Below are positions 55,154 through 63,208 of a DNA stretch of 64,000 nucleotides, piece after piece. Location: the NCBI RefSeq assembly GCF_900174485.1, contig NZ_LT837803.1, forward strand, positions 1,054,001 to 1,118,000, in the 5' to 3' direction. Origin of the DNA: Sterolibacterium denitrificans (GTDB taxonomy: Bacteria > Pseudomonadota > Gammaproteobacteria > Burkholderiales > Rhodocyclaceae). The translations under genes and the position numbers were made by a program. The notes under the pieces are model-generated. The model made no database searches and was not told where the DNA came from. It was given only the letters and a program-made list of their open reading frames with translations. Positions within the stretch are counted from its first letter, which is position 1. Each line of letters begins with the position of its first letter.

Positions 55154-56581
55154 ATGGAAGCGCAGGCGGTGCATTTCAAGGCCCGCGTCGCCGGGAAACT
55201 GGCGGATGCGGGGCTGCAACGCAACCTGCGGCGGACGCGCGGCAAGTTTGTCGACAAGCGCGCCCGCGCCGTGGCCGAACTCGACGACTTCGAGGCGCTG
55301 CGCAATGCGGCGCAGGGCGTGCGCGACCGCGTGCTGGCGGATCTCGATCTGTGGCTGGAGCGCTTCGAAGCCGAAGCGACGCGGCGCGGCGCGACCGTGC
55401 TGTGGGCGAGGGATGGCGCCGAGGTGTGCCGGCTGACCGTGGAAATCGCGCAGCGCCATGGCGTCGACAAGGCGGTCAAGTCGAAGTCCATGCTTTCCGA
55501 GGAGGCCGCGCTGAATCAGGCGCTGGCGGCGGCCGGCATCCAGCCGATGGAAACCGATCTGGGCGAATACATCCTGCAGATCAATGGTAATGAGCCGCCC
55601 TCGCACATCGTCGCGCCGGTGGTACACAAGAGTAAGGAAGAAATCTCGGCGCTGTTCGCGCGCATCCACGGCCGGCCGGCGACCGGCGACATCCACGAGA
55701 TGACGCGCGAGGCGCGCGAGATGCTGCGGCCGCACTTCCTGAGCGCCGGCATGGGGATTTCCGGCGGCAACTTTCTCGTCGCCGAAACCGGCTCGCTGGC
55801 GCTGGTCACCAACGAAGGGAATGGCCGTCTGGTGACGACCTTGCCCAAGGTGCATGTGGCGATCACCGGCATCGAGAAGATTGTGCCGACGCTGGAAGAC
55901 CTTGCCACGCTGATGCGCCTGCTGCCGCGTTCGGCGACCGGCCAGTCGATTTCAAACTATTTTTCCGTGCTCACCGGCCCGCGCGCCGCCGGGGAAAGCG
56001 ATGGGCCGGAGCACATGTATTTCATCCTGGTCGATAACGGTCGCGCCGATCTGGTGGGCAGCGAATACGCCGCCATGCTGCGCTGCATCCGCTGCGGCGC
56101 CTGCATGAATCATTGTCCGGTGTATCAGTCGATCGGCGGCCAGGCCTATGGCTGGGTTTATCCGGGGCCGATGGGCTCGGTCCTGACGCCGCTGCTCGGT
56201 GATTTCGAGACGGCCAGCGAATTGCCGCAGGCATCGACGCTGTGCGGTCAGTGCGCCGAGGTCTGCCCGGTGAAGATTCCGTTGCCCGGGTTATTGCGCC
56301 AACTGCGCGAGGAACGGGTGAAGCGGCATCTGCGCCCGTTCGGCGAACGCCTGATGCTCGGATGCTGGGCCTGGCTGGCGCTGCATCCGCGCCTGTATGC
56401 CATCGTGACCCGGCTGGCATCGCGCTATCTGCGATGGCTGGGTGGCAGCGAGCGGCGCATCCGCGTGTTCACGCCGCTGCCGGAATGGACGCTGGCGCGC
56501 GACCTGCCGGCGCCGTCGGGACGCAGCTTCCGTGAGCAATATGCAAAATATGCGCGGCGGCGTCCGGACAGGGCTGCATGA
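55154..56581 (+). CDS. lutB: lactate utilization iron-sulfur protein LutB
   Basis: 475 residues from the ATG at 55154. The N-terminal LUD domain contains SMLSEEAALNQALAAAGI and GISGGNFLVAETGSL. Two 4Fe-4S motifs follow: CIRCGACMNHCPVY and CGQCAEVCPVKI. The C-terminal LutB-type tail reads REERVKRHLRPFGERLM. It handles electron transfer in the LutABC lactate oxidase complex. lutC overlaps by 4 bp. Confidence 0.94.
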   Translation: MEAQAVHFKARVAGKLADAGLQRNLRRTRGKFVDKRARAVAELDDFEALRNAAQGVRDRVLADLDLWLERFEAEATRRGATVLWARDGAEVCRLTVEIAQRHGVDKAVKSKSMLSEEAALNQALAAAGIQPMETDLGEYILQINGNEPPSHIVAPVVHKSKEEISALFARIHGRPATGDIHEMTREAREMLRPHFLSAGMGISGGNFLVAETGSLALVTNEGNGRLVTTLPKVHVAITGIEKIVPTLEDLATLMRLLPRSATGQSISNYFSVLTGPRAAGESDGPEHMYFILVDNGRADLVGSEYAAMLRCIRCGACMNHCPVYQSIGGQAYGWVYPGPMGSVLTPLLGDFETASELPQASTLCGQCAEVCPVKIPLPGLLRQLREERVKRHLRPFGERLMLGCWAWLALHPRLYAIVTRLASRYLRWLGGSERRIRVFTPLPEWTLARDLPAPSGRSFREQYAKYARRRPDRAA

Positions 56582-57243
56582 AGATGAGAATGGATGCGCG
56601 CGAAGAGATTCTCGGCCGCCTGCGCGGCAGGCTGGGACGCGATGCCGGAAATGCCGCGCACGGGCGCGCTGCGATCGAGCGCTGCCTGAGCGAGCGGATT
56701 GCCGGGCCGCGTCCGCCGCTGCCCGGCGATTTTCTGGAGCGCTTTCGCGCCAGGGCGCAGGCGCTGGCGACCACGCTGGATGTGGTTGCCGGCCGTCGCG
56801 AGGTTGCCGCGGCGGTGGCGCGTTACCTGCGGGCGCAGGCGTTGCCGTTGCAGGCGGTGTGCTGGCCGGCGTTGGCCGATCTCGACTGGGCCGCGCAGGG
56901 TGTCGTGACGACTGTACGCCCGGTGCAGGCCGACGATCCGGTCGGCATCACCGGCTGTTTCGCCGCGCTTGCCGAAACCGGGACGCTGGTGCTGTGCTCT
57001 TCCGCGAACACGCCGGCAGCAACCAGCCTGCTGCCGGAAACCCACATTGCCGTGCTGTCGGCCAGCCGCATCGTGGCCGATATGGAAATGGCCTGGGCCT
57101 TGCTGCGCGATGAATTGGCCGAGTTGCCGCGTGCCGTCAATTTCGTTTCCGGTCCGTCGCGCACCGGCGACATCGAACAGACCATCGTTCTCGGTGCGCA
57201 CGGGCCGTATCGCGTGCATGTGGTCGTGGTCAACGATCAGTGA
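56578..57243 (+). CDS. lutC: lactate utilization protein LutC (LUD domain)
   Basis: A 221-residue protein. DAREEILGRLRGRLG near the N-terminus and the LUD core TVRPVQADDPVGITGCFAALAETGTLVLCSS and FVSGPSRTGDIEQTIVLGAHGP are clear. It is co-translated with lutB (ATGA). It completes the operon lutABC, which lets the cell grow on lactate. Confidence 0.93.
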   Translation: MKMRMDAREEILGRLRGRLGRDAGNAAHGRAAIERCLSERIAGPRPPLPGDFLERFRARAQALATTLDVVAGRREVAAAVARYLRAQALPLQAVCWPALADLDWAAQGVVTTVRPVQADDPVGITGCFAALAETGTLVLCSSANTPAATSLLPETHIAVLSASRIVADMEMAWALLRDELAELPRAVNFVSGPSRTGDIEQTIVLGAHGPYRVHVVVVNDQ

Positions 57244-57406
57244 TCAGCGATTAACGATTCGTAGCCGCGCAGGATGCGCAGCCGGCGTCCGTTCCTCCGT
57301 TCCCGCAACTGCCGTCAAACGCGCCGTGCTGACGATTGCGATTGATCAGCGCGCATCTCCCGGGTCCTTTTATAATCCCTCCCCCCTTACAGGAGAGACA
57401 TGGATC

Positions 57407-58393
57407 ATGAGCGACAGGATCAGAATCGGCATCGCAGGTTACGGCAATCTGGGCCGGGGCGTCGAATTGGCTTTGGCCCAGGCGCCGGACATGGCGCTGG
57501 CGGCGGTGTTCACCCGGCGCGATCCCGGCGCGCTGAAGCTGCAGAGTGCCGGCGTGCCGGTGCATGGCATGGACGGCATTGCCGATTTCACGGCGGACAT
57601 CGATGTGCTCATCCTCTGCGGCGGCTCGCGCACCGATTTGCCCGAGCAGGGGCCGGCGCTTGCGGCCCTGTTCAACACGGTCGATAGCTTCGATACCCAT
57701 GCGAAGATTCCGGAATACTTTGCCGCAGTGGATGAGGCGGCGCGGCGCGGCAATCGGATCGCCGTGATTTCAGTGGGCTGGGATCCCGGTTTGTTCTCCC
57801 TGTATCGCCTGTATGGCGAGGCGCTGCTGCCGGAGGGCGCGGGCGATACCTTCTGGGGCAAGGGCGTCAGCCAAGGGCATTCCGATGCCTTGCGCCGCGT
57901 GCCGGGCGTGCAGAATGCGGTGCAGTACACCGTGCCTTCGGCGGAGGCCATGGCGCGCGCGCGCAGTGGTGAATGCGCAAACCTGAGCACGCGCGAGAAA
58001 CATGTCCGCGACTGCTATGTGGTGCTCGAAGCCGGCGCGGATGCGCAGGCCGTCAGGCAGGCGATCGTCACCATGCCGGATTATTTCGCCGATTACGATA
58101 CCACCGTGAACTTCATCAGCGCGGCGGAATTGCAGCGCGAGCATGCCGCAATGCCGCATGGCGGTTACGTCATCCGCAGCGGCACGACGGGGGCCGGCAC
58201 GCGGCAGATGCTGGAATTCGGACTCAAGCTCGAAAGCAATCCGGAGTTCACCGCCAGCGTGCTGGTGGCCTATGCGCGTGCGGCCTACCGGCTCGGCAAG
58301 GGCGGCGAGGTAGGCGCCAGAACGGTATTCGACATTGCACCGGGTTTGCTGTCACCCAAGACGGCGGCGGACTTGCGCAAGGAGTTGCTGTAA
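57407..58393 (+). CDS. ddh: meso-diaminopimelate D-dehydrogenase
   Basis: 328 residues starting MSDRIRIGIAGYGNLGRG at 57407 after AGGAGAG. The Rossmann motif GYGNLGRG binds NADP. FNTVDSFDTHAKIPEYF, SVGWDPGLFSLYRLYGEALLP, FWGKGVSQGHSDALRRVPGV and GGYVIRSGTTG match the Ddh family. It aminates tetrahydrodipicolinate in one step to meso-DAP, an alternative lysine/peptidoglycan route, or works as a D-amino acid dehydrogenase. A TATAAT box at 57371-57376 lies upstream, but no good -35. It appears to be a single-gene unit. Confidence 0.93.
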   Translation: MSDRIRIGIAGYGNLGRGVELALAQAPDMALAAVFTRRDPGALKLQSAGVPVHGMDGIADFTADIDVLILCGGSRTDLPEQGPALAALFNTVDSFDTHAKIPEYFAAVDEAARRGNRIAVISVGWDPGLFSLYRLYGEALLPEGAGDTFWGKGVSQGHSDALRRVPGVQNAVQYTVPSAEAMARARSGECANLSTREKHVRDCYVVLEAGADAQAVRQAIVTMPDYFADYDTTVNFISAAELQREHAAMPHGGYVIRSGTTGAGTRQMLEFGLKLESNPEFTASVLVAYARAAYRLGKGGEVGARTVFDIAPGLLSPKTAADLRKELL

Positions 58394-58397
58394 GAGT

Positions 58398-58428
58398 GCA
58401 AGGGCGGGTTTTGAAACTCGCCCCTGCA
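58398..58428 (+). repeat. GGGGCGGGTTTCAAACCCGC-type hairpin, copy 2
   Basis: GGGCGGGTTT-TG-AAACTCGCCCC right after the ddh stop codon. One G-T pair interrupts the stem. It may double as the ddh terminator. Confidence 0.7.
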
Positions 58429-58472
58429 TGGCGTTGCCGCCATCGAGCAGGGGCGCTGGCCTCCCATACCTC

Positions 58473-59138
58473 CTATAGCATGCGGCAGACGGTATAGAGT
58501 TTCTCGTCGCTGTAGCTTGCGCTTGCCGTGCCAGGGGCGGTGTCGCCTGAGCTGCCGCCTTCCGTTGCGCGGACGCTGCCGGTGTCGCCGTCGCCGTCGT
58601 CGAGCTGGGTGTCGAGTTGGCGGGCGGACTTGCCCGGGACTTGCCCCAGACAGACGGTGCTGCCGGTCATGCCGGTGACGCCGCTGCCCACACCCATCAA
58701 GCCGTTGAAGGCATTGCGCGGCAGGGCGGCCGTACCCGTTTCGGCCGGGTTGCCGCTGATGAAGCCGGCTGCCCGCAGATGCTGCCAGAAGGCCGTGCCT
58801 TCGCCTTCACCCGTAAAAACCTGGCCCTGGGTGATGCCCAGGGCGCTGTTGTTGTCGCCGGCCGCCGTGATGGTTGCCCAGCTTCCGCCACGTGTTTTCA
58901 GTGTCTCCAGCGAGCCATCGTCACCCGGAATGCGGCGGTAGCGGTCGATGTAGCTGTTGTAGGCGGCAGAGACGCCGTTCATTTCGTTGATGGCGTTCTT
59001 GACCTTGGCGTTTTCGATCATCTCCCGACCTTTCAGCACGCCGCCCAGCAGCAGGCCGATGATGACCAGGACGATGGCGATTTCGACCAGGGTGAAGCCG
59101 GATTGGCGGGTTGCGACGGGTGCGGGCAGATTTTTCAT
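58473..59138 (-). CDS. type IV prepilin-like protein
   Basis: A 221-residue prepilin. The leader ends TRQSG, followed by FTLVEIAIVLVIIGLLLGGVLKGREMIENAKVKNAINEMN. The body has AAYNSYIDRYRRIPGDDG, a pattern of MSHA/T2SS-like pilins in this bacterial group, and two Cys near the end. An AAAAGGAGCG ribosome site precedes the start. It is the last of the minus-strand pilus genes, separated from the next upstream gene by 152 bp, so it may have its own promoter and be the main subunit of this second set. Confidence 0.88.
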   Translation of the reverse strand: MKNLPAPVATRQSGFTLVEIAIVLVIIGLLLGGVLKGREMIENAKVKNAINEMNGVSAAYNSYIDRYRRIPGDDGSLETLKTRGGSWATITAAGDNNSALGITQGQVFTGEGEGTAFWQHLRAAGFISGNPAETGTAALPRNAFNGLMGVGSGVTGMTGSTVCLGQVPGKSARQLDTQLDDGDGDTGSVRATEGGSSGDTAPGTASASYSDEKLYTVCRML

Positions 59139-59290
59139 GAAGCGCTCCTTTTGCTCGATGGTGAATGATAGTCAGCTTGTAGCCGTTAGGGTAACCGGCG
59201 GAATTATGACATTGGAAAGCATGAATTCCAATGCAATGCCGTCGTGCGCTGTGCGCTGTGAATGCCGGATGGCGGGCGGCTCATCGAGCA

Positions 59291-60040
59291 TCACGGCAGG
59301 CGGCCGGCCTGCACCAGCCGGCTGTACAGCACATTGCTCGACAGCCAGGTGAGGATGTCGTCGAACTCGCCGTTGGCAGCGCCGCTGGCGCTGGGGGCGT
59401 GGCTGACGAAGAAGCGATTGCCGGCAAGATTCGTCGCCTCATCCAGTCCGCTGCCGCCGCTGGCGGCGTTCTTGCCGGGCGCAAGGATGACGGCGACGGC
59501 CGTGTTGGTCAGCGCGGTGGCCGCGCCGCAACTGCTGGCCGTCATGCCGCTGGCGCTGCTGCAGACGCTGAGGTTGGGGGTGAATGTGGCCATGCCGGTG
59601 TTGCGCATGCCGTCGGTGGTGGTTGCGCTGCTGCCGTGAGCCGTGGTCACGGCATAGCGGATGCGGTTGGCGGGCAGGCTCCAGGCATCGGTCAGGTAGC
59701 CCTGGCCATCGACACCCGGCAGACCCAGGGTCACCCCCGGCAGCAGGCCGTCGTAGGGATGCGTGCAGACGCCGCCGCCTTCGGGGCTTTCGATGCCTTG
59801 CGAAACCGGACTGGCCGGGCAGGGCAGGCGGCCGTTGGCCATGGCGAAACCGATCAGGCTTTCTCTGGCGTCTTCGAGGATTTTCTGGCTGGCCCGGGTG
59901 CGTTGCAGATCAAGCTGCGCGCCAAGCAGCCCCAGGCCGCTGCCCAGCAGCAGGCCGACGACCAGCAGCACGATGGCCATTTCGATCAGGCTGAAACCGC
60001 GCTGAGGCCGATGCGGATATGGATGCGGATGAATGCGCAT
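59291..60040 (-). CDS. type IV prepilin-like protein
   Basis: 249 residues from the ATG at 60040. A His/Pro-rich leader ends PQRG, followed by FSLIEMAIVLLVVGLLLGSGLGLLG. A conserved LPCPASP segment and PYDGLLPGVTLGLPGVDGQGYLTDAW follow; the last part has ILAPGKNAA and FDDILTWLSSNVLYSRL. Its start shares one base with the stop of the lectin-like protein gene (TGATG), which indicates translational coupling. I do not know its exact role; a minor pilin is likely. Confidence 0.85.
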   Translation of the reverse strand: MRIHPHPYPHRPQRGFSLIEMAIVLLVVGLLLGSGLGLLGAQLDLQRTRASQKILEDARESLIGFAMANGRLPCPASPVSQGIESPEGGGVCTHPYDGLLPGVTLGLPGVDGQGYLTDAWSLPANRIRYAVTTAHGSSATTTDGMRNTGMATFTPNLSVCSSASGMTASSCGAATALTNTAVAVILAPGKNAASGGSGLDEATNLAGNRFFVSHAPSASGAANGEFDDILTWLSSNVLYSRLVQAGRLP

Positions 60041-62181
60041 CACTCCACCCCCAGATAGAAGTTGCCGATGCTCACGGCCTGTCGGGGCGCGGCGTTGCCT
60101 GTGGCGCCCGCAGGCGCTGGCAGGAAGCCGCCGGTGAAGCCAAAATGGGCCGTTTCCAGTTCGTCCGGCAGCGCGATGCAGCGCGCGAGGCTGGCGGCCT
60201 GGCCGGCTGGCAGGTCGGCGCGGATGTCCTGGCATTGCCGGCAGTCGATCCATACCTCGATGCGGGCATGCGAGCGGCCGCCGCTGCCGTGGGCCGCGGG
60301 ATCGCAGTTGCTGCAATTGCCGTCGCAGCCCGTGTGGATTTCGATGCGCTGGTTGTGCGTGGCCATGGGCGTGTCCTCGAACTTGCTGGCCGGCGTGTGG
60401 CGGCAGCCGCTGACGCTGCCGTTGCAGTTGGCACCCAGCGCCGTGTCGTGCGCCAGATCGCCATTCAGCAGGATGGCGCTGTGATTGCCCGGCGGATCGT
60501 TGTGCGCGCCGTCCTGGTGGACGTCCGTTTCGATGAGCAGGGAAGATGCGCCGCGCGGATCGGCGGGCCCCAGCACGCCCATGTCGGCCAGTGCGCCGCA
60601 GTTGTCCGGCACGCCGCGATCGCCACGCACGATCTGCAGCGTGAAACCCTTGCCGCGATCCGCCGTGGTCTGGTTGGCGGCGGTGGCATGGGTGTCCGAA
60701 AGCGCGAAGCGAAAGCTGTAATAAATGCGCCAGCGCCTGCCTGCCAGCGGGAGCGGCTGCGGATGCCACAGGCAGCCTGCGGCCAACCCGTCATTGCTGC
60801 TGACAGTGATGCTCGATCTGCCGGAGCGGGTTGCCGGATTCGCGGGTGCGGCGGGCAGGTCCTTTTTCTTCTCGAGGCCGGCGCCAGTGACGAGAAATTC
60901 ATCGAGGTTGCCGGCCAGGGAAATCTGCTGCATGTGCGGCGGCAGACCGCGTATGCAGCGCAACAGCTCGCGGCTCGGATCGTTGGGCGTGAAGCCGTGC
61001 CCGCCGACATACAGGCCGCTGGTGGGGAACAGCGCGGCATTGCCGTCTTCGAGATACATGGCGGGATTGCTTTTCTCACCGTCGTCGGCGCGGCTTTGCC
61101 GTGCCGTGCGCATGCCGCCGAACAGCAGGATGGCAGCGCAGCCATCGTAGGCGTTGCCGTCGCTGTGCACCTGCGCGGCGACGGCAGGTCTGGCGTAGAG
61201 CAATTGATCTTCCCAGTTGCTGCGGACATTGTTTTCCTGGTCGAGCGCGGCGGGTGGACAGAGCGTTGCCGCATCCAGCAAACCCTTGGCCGTGGCCGAT
61301 GTGGGCGGCAGGTCGGCCGTGGGCCAGTTGCCGAGGCAGGCCGCGAAGTCGTCGAGCATGACGTCGATGTCGCGGCCGAAGTCGTGGCGCCGCATGATGC
61401 GCTGGAAGAGATCGTCGCTGGTGATCCAGGTGGCGGTATCGTTGTTGTGGCTGCTGCCGGCCGCTTCCGGCGCAGCCGGTGTCTGCGCTGTGCTCAGGGT
61501 GATCGGCGTGATGTCGATGCCGATGTTGCCCTGCGCGTCGCCGATGCTTTCGAGATAGCTGGCCGCCGAGGCGCTGCCGCCGCATTCCGAAGGTGGGTTG
61601 GACGCTGGGGAAGCTGAGGAAGGATTGGGACGAATCTGTCCGCCGCTGGCAAAGCCGGGCGCGAGGATCAGCGCCAGCGGACGTTGATGCGGGCTGGCGC
61701 CGGCCAGGATGTTGCCGGCGGCATCGCGCACGATGAATTGGCCGGTGGTGTCCCAGTTGAATACGGTGGTTTTCGGATTGTTCTTGGCGCGTCCGGCGAC
61801 GGCGTACCAGAGGCATTCGCCGGCATGATCGCGCAGCGCCGGCAGTCCCAGGGTTTTCCAGGGCAGGCGGCCCAGGCTGGACAGGTCGCGCGCGCCGCAC
61901 GGCGTAGCGGCTTCGCCTTTTTCGTTGGTCAGATCCGGGCAGCGCAGATAGCCGAAGACTTCGTTGGGGTGCGTATCGCGGTAAGTGATGGCCGAGCCGA
62001 TCACGGCTTCCCTGGCGTGATTGAGCGCGACATGGTCGATGCGCAGCCGTGCATTGCGTTCGGCGAGCGCCGTTCCCTGAAAAAACCGGACGGTGTACGT
62101 GACGGCGAACAGCGCCAGGATCAGCAGCATTGCCAGCAGGGCCGCGCCGGATTCGGCTTGCCGGTGCCGCAGTCTCCTCAT
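60040..62181 (-). CDS. prepilin-like protein with C-terminal L-type-lectin-like domain
   Basis: A 713-residue protein. The N-terminus SGAALLAMLLILALFAVTYTVRFF resembles PilX/GspK-type membrane-inserted pilins without the Glu5. The mid-region is Cys-containing and novel. From about residue 470 to the end it has a legume/ConA-like pattern: RIYYSFRFALSD, GKGFTLQIVRGD, SLLIETDVHQDGAHNDPPGNHSAILLNG, ARIEVWIDC and AHFGFTGGFLPAPAG. The Asp and Asn spacing suits a metal and sugar site. A pilus-borne carbohydrate-binding adhesin is inferred. It overlaps the genes on both sides. Confidence 0.75.
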   Translation of the reverse strand: MRRLRHRQAESGAALLAMLLILALFAVTYTVRFFQGTALAERNARLRIDHVALNHAREAVIGSAITYRDTHPNEVFGYLRCPDLTNEKGEAATPCGARDLSSLGRLPWKTLGLPALRDHAGECLWYAVAGRAKNNPKTTVFNWDTTGQFIVRDAAGNILAGASPHQRPLALILAPGFASGGQIRPNPSSASPASNPPSECGGSASAASYLESIGDAQGNIGIDITPITLSTAQTPAAPEAAGSSHNNDTATWITSDDLFQRIMRRHDFGRDIDVMLDDFAACLGNWPTADLPPTSATAKGLLDAATLCPPAALDQENNVRSNWEDQLLYARPAVAAQVHSDGNAYDGCAAILLFGGMRTARQSRADDGEKSNPAMYLEDGNAALFPTSGLYVGGHGFTPNDPSRELLRCIRGLPPHMQQISLAGNLDEFLVTGAGLEKKKDLPAAPANPATRSGRSSITVSSNDGLAAGCLWHPQPLPLAGRRWRIYYSFRFALSDTHATAANQTTADRGKGFTLQIVRGDRGVPDNCGALADMGVLGPADPRGASSLLIETDVHQDGAHNDPPGNHSAILLNGDLAHDTALGANCNGSVSGCRHTPASKFEDTPMATHNQRIEIHTGCDGNCSNCDPAAHGSGGRSHARIEVWIDCRQCQDIRADLPAGQAASLARCIALPDELETAHFGFTGGFLPAPAGATGNAAPRQAVSIGNFYLGVE

Positions 62182-62612
62182 GGCTGGTGCTGAATCTCGA
62201 TACTGCCGGGTGGGAGCAGGTCGTCTCGCCGGCCGCTGGTCAGATCACGGATTTCGCCGATGCGCAGGGCGTCGTGCGCCATCGGCTTGCCGAGCAGGAG
62301 GCTGGCAGATTCAGTGGTCATGGCCTGGCGATTGAGCCAGACGGTGCTGCTGCCGCTGCTGTGGCGCACCAGGCCGTCGAGTTTGTGAACGCTGCCGCTG
62401 GCGGGCGCGGATGCCGTCGTCGGCCGCTCGCTGGCGCGCTGGCGTTGCATGGCCAGGCGCTCTGCCGGGCTGTAGAACAGGCTGCCGAGCACTCTGGTTG
62501 CTGGCGTGCCTGCCGGCGCTGCCATGGTCGGCAGAACCAGGCAGAAAAGGCCGCACAGGAAAATCCGGCGGATGAATCGCAGCGTCTGGCTGAGGCGATG
62601 AGGTTGGTTCAT
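62178..62612 (-). CDS. MshK-like pilus assembly protein
   Basis: A 144-residue secreted or membrane-anchored protein starting MNQPHRLSQ at 62612. The hydrophobic segment IFLCGLFCLVLPTMAAP is followed by RVLGSLFYSPAERLAMQRQR and DGLVRHSSGSSTVWLNRQAM, a short beta module seen in MshK/PilP-like accessory proteins. It overlaps the lectin-like gene by 4 bp. It may link the inner-membrane complex to a secretin. Confidence 0.7.
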   Translation of the reverse strand: MNQPHRLSQTLRFIRRIFLCGLFCLVLPTMAAPAGTPATRVLGSLFYSPAERLAMQRQRASERPTTASAPASGSVHKLDGLVRHSSGSSTVWLNRQAMTTESASLLLGKPMAHDALRIGEIRDLTSGRRDDLLPPGSIEIQHQP

Positions 62613-63208
62613 GGCTGTGGCGCATCCCGTGGCAGCAGACTGAAGAAACGCAGCGTGCATTGCGCGCTCAGGCCTTCCGCCCGGGCCTGCGAAAGACGGC
62701 AATGCTGAATGCGGAAGGGTTCGGTGATCGAGCTGCCGAATCGATCGATCAGCGTCAGCAGTTCTGCTTCGTGGATGTTTTCCAGGCTGAACTCCAGCTC
62801 GTGCAGCCAGGCGGTGCCGGCCGGGGATGAGGCCGCCGTCGATATATCTGCGGCGGCAGGGCGTGGCGGCGGCAGGGTGTATTTGAGCGTGGGCGGCAGA
62901 TCGAGCTGGCGATGGGCGGCCAGCAGTTGGCCGATCCAGTGGTCGCGGTCGGGTTCCCGCAGCATGCCCCGCGCGGCCAGGCGCTGGAATGCTTCGGCAT
63001 GCCGCAGCAGAAAATCCTGCGTCTGCCGCTTGTCCTGCAGGTTGTGCTGCAAGTCGGCAATCCGGTTTTTCTGCTGTTGCTGTTCGCTGCGCAGCGTGTT
63101 GACGGCATGGGCGCCGAAGGCCACCGCCAGCAATGTCGTCAGCAGCACGCTGCCGAGCAGGATCAGGCTGCCGCGCGCTGCCGCAAGGATGCCGCGCCAG
63201 GGGCTCAT
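62609..63208 (-). CDS. PilO/MshJ-like inner-membrane protein
   Basis: 199 residues starting MSPWRGILAAARG at 63208. One membrane helix (about residues 13-35) is followed by a short coiled coil (RSEQQQQKNRIADLQHNLQDK) and a compact C-terminal domain, the standard PilO/MshJ layout. It overlaps both neighbours by 4 bp, so the whole set is translationally coupled. It is part of the assembly-platform alignment complex. Confidence 0.75.
   Translation of the reverse strand: MSPWRGILAAARGSLILLGSVLLTTLLAVAFGAHAVNTLRSEQQQQKNRIADLQHNLQDKRQTQDFLLRHAEAFQRLAARGMLREPDRDHWIGQLLAAHRQLDLPPTLKYTLPPPRPAAADISTAASSPAGTAWLHELEFSLENIHEAELLTLIDRFGSSITEPFRIQHCRLSQARAEGLSAQCTLRFFSLLPRDAPQP

Noticed and set aside
57371-57376. 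TATAAT taken as a full ddh promoter
   Set aside because: No -35 box at 16-18 bp; the nearest TTGATC is 23 bp away, so only the -10-like box is noted.
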